Notes: generated from the sequence alone by a model not told the origin. 64,000 nucleotides of DNA from Skeletonema tropicum (GCA_037178625.1 CM074129.1:744001-808000), one strand, 5' to 3'. Shown: positions 53,076 through 64,000, numbered from the stretch's first letter. Made by a program: numbers and translations.

Positions 53076-56000
53076 TACAGTTCTCAGATCCTGGGGATTC
53101 ATCATTTTTGAGCGGGAACGAAATCGAAAAGGCCTCGTTCGAATCGAATATTAAAGCTAGATAAATCACTTATTGAATGTGGCCAATAGTGTGATATTCG
53201 AAGATGCAAACCATCATGTTCACGACATCAACGACAATGGAATCTAACTCTACGTCCTCTTGCGAGTATGCCATGTATTCGTCCGCTGTTGTGGCTATCA
53301 TACTTTTCGAGATATGGCCAATTCAAATTTTTTATTCGGCTGTTGGCTGCCGACGGATGTCGATGGGGCCTCTATCTTATACGGCTTGTATGTGCCCATC
53401 TAGGTCGACACATCATCATTTGCAGCATCCACACTCGCTCTACTATCTATCCGATAGACTCCAGAAGCTTCATGACACATAAAAAGTCATACAAGTATGT
53501 GTCCTTGTGCCTTCTATCGGATGTGTATTTACGGAGGCTTTGAACCGATAGTGACATCATTGAGGCAGTATGAATGTTATTCTTGCGGTGTTATGCATTT
53601 TGGGCGGTGTTGGTTGGCCCGCCAAGAATCGCTCGATCTCGCAAGGGCTCTAATGGTTCAGGTTGTTTGGCAATGCCATTGCTAACAGATGCTCGAGTAT
53701 GTATACTTCGTATTCGATTTAAAAATGATTTTGCAAAGAAACCATCACTTCAATGCATCCTACTTATGAGATGTCATCGCTGTCCTCAGGGGCGTTGCAA
53801 AAAGCAACTCGGAAAGCAGTTGCCTATTTATTCAAGAATAATCCTACTTTGCGCCATCAACTCTTCACCGACAAAGCTCTTGCTATTATTCTTCGGGATG
53901 TATGTGGTTTCGTCGATATCGATGCCGATACAGTGTCAAAGGCCTTTGCGTCGGGCGGAGAGACCAAGTACCCAATGAAATTGAGGGACATGGGTATTGA
54001 ATACAGTGGAGATGGTATTCTTTTCGTGTATAAGGCGCACAGGCTCCCGGATGGACAATATTTCTCTGCAATTGGTTGGTTTAATTCAGTCGACGAAGCA
54101 CAAGTAGTTCACCCCGATGTCCGTAGGAAGCTCACGAACATCGCATTCAATGACGGCGAAGTGAAAGCTGCATTCCAGAAGCATTTAGACAAGAATCGCA
54201 AGAAGAAAGGCAAGGCTAGAAAAACGAATAAGCGTCCATCATCATCATCATCATTGGAGAAACCACTGCCAAAGAAATTGGATGCAAAAACCTCAGCCTC
54301 AGATACCGCTCCAGTCGAACAAGAGCAAGAGAAGGCATCGGAGGAACAGCCAGCAGAAGTTCATCGCCCTGCCGCACCTACGCCAGAATTATCGACCAAT
54401 ACTCCTCTACCGGCTGCCACCGCTGCCACCGCTACACCAGAGTCAAATGAATGTACGGTGACATTTTTCATTGGAAGCATGTGCGTGACAATGACAATAG
54501 ATGTCGGCTCAGCGATGTACAAAACATTGTCTAGATATTGCGTGCAGGATCGACGAGTCGAAGAAGTCCACAATGAGGAAGTACGCGAGATGGAGAGTGA
54601 AGAAACAGATCAACATGCTTCCTTGTTGGATTTTCGAAATATTACTTTACTCCCTAGTTTGATTCTGCGATGCAACCTGACCCACTGTTTGGCTCGAAAA
54701 GTCATGGTCAAAGGCACGGAAAGGCACGGCTTTTCGTGCAGCAATCTTACTTGATGAAGAAGGAGCTGGATGAAATGATGGCTGGTGATAAATGGAAAGA
54801 ATTGCCGGAATTCAGTGATTACATAGCCTCGCTAGATGGATTACCGAGTCTAGGTGATGTCAAGAAGGGGGGATTGGAGTTCATGACAAAGGCGGTGGAT
54901 CTTTTCTTCAAGAAAGACAAGAATAGCTCTATCAAGCATATTTATACGCATTGGACATCTCAAATGATACTGGTCTATATCATCGGTGGAGATCCGGAGT
55001 TGGCTCGCGATTCATCCGTTGGCTCAACGCTTGTAGAGATGGGGCGCTAGCAGCCGGTACATTTGAATGGTCGCAGAAGGAAATTGAGCTGGAGAACCAT
55101 ATAAAACATACGGCGAAAGCCATGAAGTCTGCATAGGCGAGGTCATGATGTGCGCGACACAGAATTCCAATCCGGTCGAGATATTGAAAGATCCATTCAT
55201 TGCAAAAATCATCGATCCACTTCTAGCATCCCTACACTCAGAGAGTGTGATAAACTTCCTTGATAAATCAACTTGGCAGGAAGGGGATTATGAACCTGTC
55301 CGCCGTCAAATCTGTGAAGTAATTGTTCCCCATGCTTTGAACCAGCAATGGGTAGAGTGCATGGTGCAAAATATCAACTTCATGTCAAGGACGAATGTGA
55401 AAGAGAATCGAAGGACTGCTCGTGTGGTCGTTAACTCCATCTTCAACCTACCCTTCAATCGCGAGTCTGTCGACAAGAAGAGAGAAGAAAAGCCAACCAT
55501 GAAAGAAAAGCTGAAAGTCAAACGAGTGAATGGTGCGGAACGCAATACTGGCCTCTTCGCTCATGTTCAGGGACTCTTTGAAGAAGCCGAGGTAGCAGTG
55601 GCGGAAGTCGGGAACGAGACGCTCAATGAGATCGTTGACCATTACCGTAATCCCAACAAGAAAACAAGCGCTGTCGAAAGGGAGACGAAAGTAGAAGAAT
55701 TTGAGGCTGCCACTGAAAAGCCGAGGAACATCACCAAGGCTCAACGCAGCGGAAAGATTGATATTCCTGTTTCTGTGGGAGGAGGCATACCACTCATTCA
55801 CTTTGCCGCGATCCGAAAGAACGAAGAAATTGTGCGAAAAGAGATTGCTCATCGTAGAATCAAACTTGATGGCAAAGAGCTGAAATTGAATGAATAACCT
55901 CTGATGACAATGGCACTTGCCCAGATGAAGGATGAACTAAGAAAGGACGAGGCTGCGATACTTGCTCGCGATGATAAGGTAAGAGCTGGAGGTACAACGT

Positions 56001-56379
56001 GGACAAAAATCAACACGGTTCAACCACGATCTGATGAAATGCAAGCAGAGGTCAACAACTACCTCGCACGCAGGGATAGTAAATAACGACTAATAGCATA
56101 CATGTACATCAAACATCCGTCGGCAGCCAACAGCCGAATAAAAAATTTGAAATGACCATATCTCGAAAAGTATGATAGCCACAACAGCGGACGAATACAT
56201 GGCATACTCGCAAAAGGATGTAGAATGAGATTCCGGTGCGATTCATGTGCCGAGCAACTCATTCGACTCACTACACGTTGGCCTCGTCTCGCTAACTAAC
56301 GCTCTAGCTTTAATTGAGTTTTAAACGAGGCCTTCAAACGAATCACAAAAAGATGAATTCCCGGGATCTGAGAAGTGTA
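53076..56379 (+). mobile_element. Element K: 3.3-kb TIR transposon, TSD AATTG, inside repeat L
   Basis: TIRs start TACAGTTCTCAGATCC (53076) and, from the right, TACACTTCTCAGATCC (56379); inverted similarity extends with gaps for about 300 bp, including a very well-kept block (53250-53370 against 56110-56230). AATTG flanks both sides (53071-53075 and 56380-56384). Removing K and one AATTG restores the uninterrupted repeat-L sequence seen at 2448-2480, which proves the insertion boundaries. Superfamily not determined. Confidence 0.85.
53753..56089 (+). pseudogene. Element K protein, unassigned, broken by frameshifts
   Basis: ATG 53753 (MHPTYEMSSLSSG) opens a frame to 54754. It contains a compact N-terminal domain (about residues 1-150, SKAFASGGETKYP, GDGILFVYKAH, DGQYFSAIGWF), a Lys/Ser-rich basic linker and an Ala/Pro/Glu-rich segment. 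Similar coding then continues in other frames: 54720-55010 (KKELDEMMAGDKWKELPEFS), 55010-55135 (FIRWLNACRDGALAAGTFEW), 55145-55897 (QWVECMVQNINFMSR, NGAERNTGLFAHVQGLFEEA) and, after a single in-frame TAA, to 56089. At least three frameshifts and one stop are needed, so it is a relic of a protein of roughly 780 residues. I recognise no transposase family. Confidence 0.6.
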
Positions 56380-56384
56380 AATTG

Positions 56385-56650
56385 GAGATACTCCTGCTGT
56401 GTGATTGATAGCTTCCGTCAGATGCGTTTGCATGAGCACCCTGCGATTTGGTAGTGAAGGCGAAGATTTCAATGTGTCTCTTCAACCAGCATTAGCGTTG
56501 CTGCGATCAGCATTTACATGAAGCAGCCTGCTACCTGAGTCTTGAGTCTGACTGTAGGTGACGTAGAAAAAATGGACCTCGACTTCGACTTGTTGCTCAT
56601 GATCCCGAGATCGCTTCAAAGAGTAGGTATGTACCTACCAATCTAAAACT
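56385..56650 (+). repeat. Repeat L, copy 3 (partial), right of element K
   Basis: Same orientation as copy 1 (2460-2780): GGAGATACTCCTGCTGTGTG, CCCTGCGATTTGG, GCATTAGCGTTGCTGCGATC and GACCTCGACTTCGACTTGTT blocks, with indels. Confidence 0.75.
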
Positions 56651-56962
56651 AGTCTGTACCTTAAGTTTCAGGACATCTTCGCACTCTTCGATCTCGATCA
56701 ATTTCCAGCCGATTAAGCCGACCATTGAAGCTGACTGCAGCTGAGATAATGCTCATTCGTGCACGTCCAATTATCACTATGATCGGTCGGGTATTGACGG
56801 AGATCGAAGCACTCAAAGAATGTTATATTGATTGATTTGGACGCTTTTAGACCCCGAATCAGTCTATTCCTTTATCGCTAATAGTCATCTTTGTCGCGTA
56901 ACAAAACGTAATCAAGCCAATAGTTGGCGATAACCGAGATCTAACTCAATCCAAAAATTCAG
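56651..56962. other. Intergenic, no gene or repeat end seen
   Basis: About 310 bp without recognisable content. The first bases (AGTCTGTACCTTAAG) recur inverted near 59150. Confidence 0.4.
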
Positions 56963-57475
56963 GTCGATTTTTTGCACCCGGAGCCTTTCCCGCAATTTTT
57001 TTGTTAGTGAAATGCTCTAGCTTTGGGCCATGGTGGCCAAAATTAAGTTTCAGGGAAGTGGTTTACATGCTATTCCCGAGATACTATCCTTTAGGTGACT
57101 ATTATGTGAGTATATATACTGAGGGGCAGGTGGTGAAGCCGTATATTTTCGTCGAGATATGCATTTGAAGGTGCTCTCTAGCTTGGTACTAGCTTTGATG
57201 GCTGATGGCCTGCCAAATTTGTCTAGCAAAAATGCAGTGGACTTTCACATGCATTTCTCAGCGGAGCATTGGAATTATCGGCCAGTCAACACATGTATAG
57301 AACCCCCATTTTGGTCGACAAAAGGATGGTGATACTGGAAAAGCATATTCGGCAACTCTCCAAAATATAATTTTGGCCATTGTGGCCTAAAGCTAGAGCA
57401 TTTCACTAACAAAAAAATTGAAAAAAGGCTCCGGGTGCAAAAAGTGAAGATTTTGGCGGGATGCACGGCCTTTAT
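56963..57475 (+). mobile_element. H-family element, copy 2 (inner part)
   Basis: Close to 29640-30165 in the same orientation. The ends are GCACCCGGAGCC/GGCTCCGGGTGC where copy 1 has GAACCGGAGCC, and GTTAGTGAAATGCTCTAGC and its complement are kept. The outer TTTCCCACGC arms of copy 1 are absent. No ORF. Confidence 0.75.
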
Positions 57476-57839
57476 TTCCATTTCACAAGCCGCAACGTTT
57501 CATTCGTCGACTCTTTGTCCCCCCTTACAGTAATACGCAGGGGTCCACGCCAATAAATCACTACGCCCCGTCCTCTCCACTCCCTTGCCATGCTCTGAGT
57601 TGAATTTTGGGCCTGGTGTAGTCACCAATGACTCTCAGTACTCTCTGAAATGACCGTGTGTCAAAAATAGATACTTCGTCCCCATGACAATAGAATACCT
57701 TTGGGGCGCTGGTGTTTGTCTCAAGGTTCCCCTCCCGTCTTACAAAGCGTTATTATGGTTGTGGTCATAGAATAGGATGGGTGCGGTTGGGATGTTTCGT
57801 CAACCGTTATTTGGAAGATAATTTGATGTGACGTAAATA
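57476..57839. other. Intergenic, no gene seen
   Basis: No conserved frame or repeat recognised. Confidence 0.4.
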
Positions 57840-58187
57840 ATGACTTCACCCCAGGAGGGGCGGATCAAAACTAATATTGCAGCAGCAGCAGCAGCAGCAG
57901 CAGTCATCATTGAAGAATTTGGTAACGCCACTGAATCAATCAATAAAAGATTCGTCAACATCATCGAGAGTTTCATCCACAGTGTGACAACTCTCTCGGG
58001 AGACAAAATATTTGGAGATCTCTTGGGGGGGGAGAGTTATCGGATTGGAGAAATCTTCCTTGTGTCTGCAGTCTACAGACTCTATTGCTTCTCATTAGTG
58101 AAAAGATCCATCGTGGATGATGACTACTGTTTTGAGACAACCCAACAACGACGATGCCGTGCTAGTTTATTTATCAAGCTGGTGTAA
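57840..58187 (+). CDS. Uncharacterised ORF with Ala tract (115 aa)
   Basis: ATG 57840 to 58187. Residues 13-21 are a poly-Ala run coded by a GCA repeat (57878-57902). The middle looks helical (NKRFVNIIESFIHSVTTL, GEIFLVSAVYRLYCFSLV). No known domain. It could be a real small or 5'-exon protein or a chance frame around the microsatellite; no paralogue in the window. Confidence 0.3.
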   Translation: MTSPQEGRIKTNIAAAAAAAAVIIEEFGNATESINKRFVNIIESFIHSVTTLSGDKIFGDLLGGESYRIGEIFLVSAVYRLYCFSLVKRSIVDDDYCFETTQQRRCRASLFIKLV

Positions 58188-59621
58188 TCAATTACATATA
58201 AGATTACACGAAAGGAGGGGGAGAAAGTAGGGAGGGAGCTGGAGTCGACTTGAGGAGGGAGTTAGGTGGCTGATCAAGAAGTGAAGTTCACAGATTGCGG
58301 TAGTCAGTGTCTATACAATTACAGGTAGTAATGTGTCGAGCTAGATCTACTGCCAACTAATAAGAAATTTCAAACTCCTGCTATTCAAATTGGCATCACT
58401 GGACTCGTCCTCTTCTCTCTCTGCTCGGATGTTCCAAGTCCCCATGATTTTGCGTCACTAACTCTACACGTCTGCCTCATCGTATATTCTTCTTCTCCCC
58501 ATAAACATTGGCACAAGCTTGTTCAGCGGATGCATCAATTTCTAGGTGTACGTTTCGATGATTGATTTGCCGTTCCTTCAGATCGGCCGGCAATTTTTGG
58601 GACGGAGGTGGAGGCGCAACGATGTATATTGATTCTTCATATCTGCCGCCGACTCTCATTACTGTCGCTATCATCTTCATGGCGACGCTTGTGTCCACCA
58701 GCACCTATCGGCCGTTCTCCCTCGGCGTGCGGAAGAGAGATGCGATGGCGTGGAACTTCCGACTGTCGGCATCGTCAAATAATTCGCCGCAAAGGAAGAG
58801 TCGCTGAGTTGTCTAGATACCATCACTAATTATTTTGATTCTGACATTCATGGATGCGATTAGCATTGATATCATCATCAATGCAATGCAGCGATACTTC
58901 GTACGACTGGCGTATCTCGACGTATGTACGAGCAAAAAGATTCCCTGAAACTGAAATCACACCTCAAAACACAGCAATTCAGCATTGTCGACAATACAGG
59001 GTTCGATCTGCCCCTATACCGCCGCGGCGGCCAATACCGAGCATAGCAACCTCCTCTACAATGTCCTCGCCGACTCCCCCTGGCTTGGTTTCACTCAAAT
59101 CGGACTAGAAGGCGTCCGGAACGGACAGATAGAAAATTCAGGACATCTTAAGGTACAGACTCGTTCTTAAAGGTACAGACTAGTTTTAGACTGGTACTTA
59201 CCAGAGCTCGATGTAAATCGTGTGTAAATCTCGGAGATTTCAAAAAATGACTGCCTGGGACATCAGGATCGGCGCGTTTTCCAGGCTGCGCTAATGCTGA
59301 CCTCTCTAGATCTCTCTCTAGAGAGAGAGAGAGAGAGCTTGGCTTGCTTGAATCCTCATCTTGATTTTGTCCGTTCAATTTTATTACAAAAATGTTGCCC
59401 CTTCCCTACACATGCACTACATCATCGAACTACAAGTCTTTCTCTTCCTCTTGGCATTATCTTTTAAGTTATTATTATCTCACTCAGATCAACGAGATCA
59501 AACTTGACGATAGCCTCAGCGCTAATGTCATTGCATTGCAAGTTACGCCAAACACCTCCAAATTTGTGCAATATGTCCCTACGACGGCTTGGGTCAAAGT
59601 TCCGCAGATTCCTCTTCGGTG
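58188..59621. other. Gene-poor stretch with weak frames
   Basis: Short frames such as 58622-58807 (one hydrophobic segment, LITVAIIFMATLV) and 58854-59108 lack motifs. Holds the GA-rich hairpin at 59302-59337. Confidence 0.4.
59302..59337. repeat. CTCTCTAGA / (GA)n hairpin
   Basis: A pyrimidine-rich CTCTCTAGATCTCTCTCT run followed by its AGAGAGAGAGAGAG complement, able to fold into a hairpin or triplex. Confidence 0.75.
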
Positions 59622-59924
59622 ATGACCCAATTCGACCACTCTCCTTCCCAGCCAACTGGCCTCAAGCGGCAAAGATATACCTCGTCTTCCTCCAAAGGTC
59701 AGCCCCACATGGCATCCTTCCCCTTGCAAACTCCTCGTGGTCTTCTTCCAAACCAGCCCACCAGCAATTCTATGGTCATTCCTACACAGCAGCCACCCCT
59801 CAGATCCACTTTCTTCAACAGTTTGGCCTTGCCTGCACCAAGGCGTTCGCTTTCCACATTCGTCGACCAGTTTGTACCCAGCAGGCCCCACAGGCGTCTT
59901 CGGGACCAGCCCGAGCACCTTTAG
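59622..59924 (+). CDS. Uncharacterised Ser/Pro-rich ORF (100 aa), doubtful
   Basis: ATG 59622 (MTQFDHSPSQPTGLKRQRYT) runs to 59924. It is Ser/Pro/Gln-rich with a basic end. All three plus frames and one minus frame are open here, so coding is uncertain and no family is recognised. Confidence 0.2.
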   Translation: MTQFDHSPSQPTGLKRQRYTSSSSKGQPHMASFPLQTPRGLLPNQPTSNSMVIPTQQPPLRSTFFNSLALPAPRRSLSTFVDQFVPSRPHRRLRDQPEHL

Positions 59925-60347
59925 GTTCAAGTTCTCCTTTCTCTACTGACACTGTTGTCTCTAAGAGAGAGTAGCAACTAAATAATCCAAGCTACAAGTA
60001 CTTATCTATTTATATACATCTAATCTAATAAATATATATAAAAAAATTGTGGTTCGTCCGTACGTGTTTGTCACATTTTGTCAAAATCCGCTGTGATAAC
60101 CTAAACTTTTTTCGTTTTCGCAGTCTAAGCGTAGATCAAGTGTCTGTATGTTCCCGTCATCATCAATAAGATAGGCCTCCATAATGAAATTCTGAATGGG
60201 ATAAAACCATCTCCTTTGAGATTTTTTGCCCTTCAAGTTTCACGGGGAAAATTGCCTCACGCCCTCCCCGCACGCACCAAGTTTTTTTGTTTTAGTACAC
60301 CCTACATAGGATCTTCTGTCACATGTGGGAGTCCTCTTCAGAGGGAC
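59925..60347. other. AT-rich stretch, possible Helitron-like 5' end near 60015
   Basis: Near 60013-60065 the sequence reads TCTAATCTAATAAATATATA, then AAAAAAATTGTGGTTCGTCC, which resembles the TC + TATATA-rich start of Helitron-like elements in other eukaryotes. No 3' hairpin/CTRR end was identified. GAGAGTAGCAACTAAATAAT at about 59966 is another copy of a dispersed word. Confidence 0.25.
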
Positions 60348-62301
60348 CACACCAATTTCGCCACTAGTTAAAAAAAAATTTCCTACCATCCCCCTTTTCG
60401 GGGGTCACATAGATAATCTTACTAGATATTACGTGTTTAGGTTTTATCCCCCCTAAGTGCCCCCTTTTTCTCACAGCTAACCGATCCGATTCCACCATGA
60501 ACATGCCACCCGCTAGCTCAATACGACGTCCCATACAACATCCAATCCATGACATCGATCGAAATTGATACCCAAAACAGGTGCCGGATGCCATGCTCTA
60601 TTAATGCCTAAATTTTCAGCGCTTCGTATAATCTCGATGTCAACCAATTATTCGTTATTTTGTTTGTACTTTCCTCGTGGCCTCTTCGTATCTCTAGTTT
60701 TTGCCATGATATCTTCATTGTTCTGACTCGCTCTCTTCTTCCCAACGGCTTCTGCATGTTTATCTGCGTCTTTGACAAACCTGCATCTCTCCTCCACTCT
60801 CTTCCTTTCCGTTTGATGGAACTGTTCTACCCATTCCTCAATCATCAGAAACAAGTCAGGGTGTGTCTCAAGAGTTTCAAGTCCATGATCTGCTGCATAA
60901 TGAAGCTTTGGTGTATCATCATTGTCGTCAACTTGTGCCCTTAGTGCGCGGTGCTTTTCAACTGCATCGTCCATGTCATTTTTGAAGTTTACCTTGTCTG
61001 CAGCTGATGGTTTCTCCGTGTAGAACACTTTGAACACTTTACCCCAACTGCGTAAGAGAGAGATCATTTCGTCACAGGTCTTGTCAATTTGTAGTAGTAT
61101 TCTGTTGCAGTTGGAAATAATCAATTACATTCTTTTCTTCCGTGTGTTGCTGTTGCTTTGCCACCATTTCCCCCAAGATACGCTTGAAATAATCGTTGCT
61201 TGCGTTGTCCGACAAATCAAGATCTGCCAACCCATATTTTTCTAGAAGTGGAAACTTTGTGTTGCCCACCGAAGGCCGTTCTGTTGCATGTGGATTGGCA
61301 GCTTCGCTGTCAGCGCATTTGTTGCTGTTGAAATTGTCGCCGACATTATCATTGTTGTCTTTTTCGCAGGTGTCGTCACAGACCCAGTCATCTTCCTCGG
61401 GGTAGTTTTGTTCCTCATACCAAACACGCAATTCTGCATTTACTCTCCGACCGATCACTTCCATCCCTGGGCAACGAGGCGGATACAGCTTTCCGTCATT
61501 CGCCTGTTTTAATACACTGGGGTAACATTTTTCCCACTTATCTGTTTTTCGTCCTAGACGAATGTACCACCGCGTACTTGATTTCAATGGTGCGGCGGAG
61601 ACGACCTCTGCATCAATCGTGTGTTCCTCAAAAAATGCTTTCCATTTATCAGCGCCTGCACAGATGACTTTATCAGCTGCATTTACTTTCACCAACTTAC
61701 ATTGTTCTAATACCCATATCCAGAGGTCATCGTCTATTCCAGCGAATTTTTGTAATGATAATTTGTTCAATTGTAAAATATTTCCCAACTTGTCGGCGTC
61801 CATGATTTGACGTACTTCCGGTGGAGGGTTGTCCTCATCACGATCCCAGATGCGGTACCAATGGGAAATCATTGAGTACTTGCATATATACAATAGCGTA
61901 CCCGCTAATAATAATTCGGGTTTTTCTCGTGGACAATCTTTGACGTTGATTGTCTCCATTGCGCTCGTTGTGTTGAAAAAAGATGGCGAGGTGTGCAGGG
62001 TAGTTGTGTTTATGACCGTACTGTGCTGTCTTGACTGTTCAATGCGTCGTTGCGAAAATTTAACAGTAAGTTGAATATATGGTATAGATTGGATTCGTAA
62101 GTTTTCGCAACGGTCTACCGAATGATGCCGTTGTTATTGGTGGTTATGATGGTAACTTCCTCGATGCTATTGCAGCGCAAATTAAAAAAAAGTCGTGGTG
62201 CTGCTTGTTATTTTTGTACGTAAGACGGTATGTTATGTGACTGTACATTAGTTTACAAGTAAAAAAATTTAACACGGGATGCGCGATGTGAAATCGGTGT
62301 G
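60348..62301 (-). mobile_element. Transposon family X, copy 2 (left arm of palindrome), TSD GGAC
   Basis: Ends: CACACCAATTTCGCC at 60348 and, inverted, GGTGTG preceded by the GCGATGTGAAATC block at 62301, i.e. TIR CACACCRATTTCRC. GGAC flanks both sides (60344-60347 and 62302-62305). 1954 bp. The interior keeps the N-terminal and C-terminal coding parts of the X protein with the middle deleted. Confidence 0.8.
60648..61959 (-). pseudogene. Family X protein, internally deleted (copy 2)
   Basis: ATG 61959 opens 291 codons: METINVKDCPREKPELLLAG, HWYRIWDRDEDNPP, an acidic central part and CDDTCEKDNNDNVGD, ending QLQQNTTTN. A stop falls right after a deletion junction (about 61084); beyond it, in another frame, is the C-terminal part (IDKTCDEMISLLRSWGKV to 60648), identical to residues about 275-421 of the X1 protein. 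The junction lies at a CAA shared by both sides, a microhomology typical of deletion during gap repair. A complete family member would be expected to have this N-terminus, a missing middle and the X1 C-terminus. Confidence 0.7.
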
Positions 62302-62315
62302 GGACTCTGCACATG

Positions 62316-64000
62316 CACACCGATTTCACATCGCGCATCCCGTGTTAAATTTTTTTACTTGTAAACTAATGTACAGTCACATAACATACCGTCTTACGTA
62401 CAAAAATAACAAGCAGCACCACGACTTTTTTTTAATTTGCGCTGCAATAGCATCGAGGAAGTTACCATCATAACCACCAATAACAACGGCATCATTCGGT
62501 AGACCGTTGCGAAAACTTACGAATCCAATCTATACCATATATTCAACTTACTGTTAAATTTTCGCAACGACGCATTGAACAGTCAAGACAGCACAGTACG
62601 GTCATAAACACAACTACCCTGCACACCTCGCCATCTTTTTTCAACACAACGAGCGCAATGGAGACAATCAACGTCAAAGATTGTCCACGAGAAAAACCCG
62701 AATTATTATTAGCGGGTATGCTATTGTATATATGCAAGTACTCAATGATTTCCCATTGGTACCGCATCTGGGATCGTGATGAGGACAACCCTCCACCGGA
62801 AGTACGTCAAATCATGGACGCCGACAAGTTGGGAAATATTTTACAATTGAACAAATTATCATTACAAAAATTCGCTGGAATAGACGATGACCTCTGGATA
62901 TGGGTATTAGAACAATGTAAGTTGGTGAAAGTAAATGCAGCTGATAAAGTCATCTGTGCAGGCGCTGATAAATGGAAAGCATTTTTTGAGGAACACACGA
63001 TTGATGCAGAGGTCGTCTCCGCCGCACCATTGAAATCAAGTACGCGGTGGTACATTCGTCTAGGACGAAAAACAGATAAGTGGGAAAAATGTTACCCCAG
63101 TGTATTAAAACAGGCGAATGACGGAAAGCTGTATCCGCCTCGTTGCCCAGGGATGGAAGTGATCGGTCGGAGAGTAAATGCAGAATTGCGTGTTTGGTAT
63201 GAGGAACAAAACTACCCCGAGGAAGATGACTGGGTCTGTGACGACACCTGCGAAAAAGACAACAATGATAATGTCGGCGACAATTTCAACAGCAACAAAT
63301 GCGCTGACAGCGAAGCTGCCAATCCACATGCAACAGAACGGCCTTCGGTGGGCAACACAAAGTTTCCACTTCTAGAAAAATATGGGTTGGCAGATCTTGA
63401 TTTGTCGGACAACGCAAGCAACGATTATTTCAAGCGTATCTTGGGGGAAATGGTGGCAAAGCAACAGCAACACACGGAAGAAAAGAATGTAATTGATTAT
63501 TTCCAACTGCAACAGAATACTACTACAACCGCAGTTACCATTCGTTCGCACAAGTCGGAGGAGGCATTCATGAGTTTTTCAAAAATGACATGGACGATGC
63601 AGTTGAAAAGCACCGCGCACTAAGGGCACAAGTTGACGACAATGATGATACACCAAAGCTTCATTATGCAGCAGATCATGGACTTGAAACTCTTGAGACA
63701 CACCCTGACTTGTTTCTGATGATTGAGGAATGGGTAGAACAGTTCCATCAAACGGAAAGGAAGAGAGTGGAGGAGAGATGCAGGTTTGTCAAAGACGCAG
63801 ATAAACATGCAGAAGCCGTTGGGAAGAAGAGAGCGAGTCAGAACAATGAAGATATCATGGCAAAAACTAGAGATACGAAGAGGCCACGAGGAAAGTACAA
63901 ACAAAATAACGAATAATTGGTTGACATCGAGATTATACGAAGCGCTGAAAATTTAGGCATTAATAGAGCATGGCATCCGGCACCTGTTTTGGGTATCAAT
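62316..64000 (+). mobile_element. Transposon family X, copy 3 (right arm of palindrome), runs off window
   Basis: It starts CACACCGATTTCACATCGCG at 62316, mirror image of copy 2 across the 14-bp spacer 62302-62315. It continues to the window end within the sequence that precedes the right TIR in copies 1 and 2. Confidence 0.8.
62658..63916 (+). pseudogene. Family X protein, differently deleted (copy 3)
   Basis: ATG 62658 gives the same N-terminus as copy 2 (one Thr/Met difference in LLLAG-M-LLYICKYS). It continues farther, reading TTTTAVTIRSHKSEEAFMSF before a junction near 63575. The C-terminal part (DDAVEKHRALRAQVDDNDDT to 63916) follows in another frame. The junction differs from that of copy 2, so the two copies lost their middles independently. 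Confidence 0.7.

Noticed and set aside
59484..59930. 148-codon minus ORF
   Set aside because: Starts at TTG, and all frames in this block are open; no motif supports it.
60348..64000. Palindrome as a pure assembly artefact
   Set aside because: The two arms carry different deletion junctions and a residue difference, which a fold-back artefact of one sequence would not show; raw reads are still needed to be sure.

Overview
The window is nuclear eukaryotic DNA, most likely from a diatom (probably a centric, Thalassiosirales-like species). The reasons are short GT-AG introns of about 90-160 bp, very acidic and Ser/Asn-rich low-complexity inserts in conserved enzymes, a BspA-type leucine-rich-repeat protein and a small basic/coiled protein of styles common in diatom genomes, a PDAT-type acyltransferase, a helicase-associated-domain relic, and a very high load of short terminal-inverted-repeat (TIR) elements. 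The species assignment is inference. No tRNA, rRNA or CRISPR was seen.

Layout. 1-2 kb: retrotransposon Gag-like ORF broken by a 17-bp tandem duplication. 2.4-10.2 kb: two inverted copies of a ~0.9-1 kb repeat (L) bracket a spliced MFS transporter gene, a BspA-like LRR gene and a photolyase/cryptochrome relic; a five-hairpin array lies in front of the MFS gene. 10.2-15.3 kb: decayed TIR element, then the C-terminal half of an unassigned transposon protein (family X). 15.7-16.7 kb: a kinase-less copy of the regulatory half of a CaMK-like protein. 16.7-38.5 kb is a transposon graveyard with one small host gene (27.7 kb). Elements with readable ends are A and B (inverted, nearly identical, TSD TAA), C (same core, different ends), G (TSD TGA), F (TSD TTCC), a long-TIR element (TSD TA), a hAT derivative, and a pogo-like element J (TSD TA). 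38.8-52.6 kb is the gene-rich part: two full-length CaMK-like kinases in inverted orientation, a small membrane protein gene, and a two-exon PDAT/LCAT-like acyltransferase of about 1219 residues. 53-56.4 kb: a 3.3-kb element (K) sitting cleanly in a copy of repeat L, with 5-bp target duplication AATTG. 57-60 kb: weak ORFs only. 60.3-64 kb: two family-X elements head-to-head form a large palindrome, but each carries a different internal deletion.

The host genes do not form a pathway. They are a membrane carrier, an LRR protein, a kinase family spreading by segmental duplication, and a lipid acyltransferase (acyl transfer to diacylglycerol in the ER). Most of the unusual biology is in the mobile elements: several have recoverable ends and target duplications, most lack a recognisable transposase, and at least three (X, K, and the A/B/C core) carry reading frames I cannot assign.
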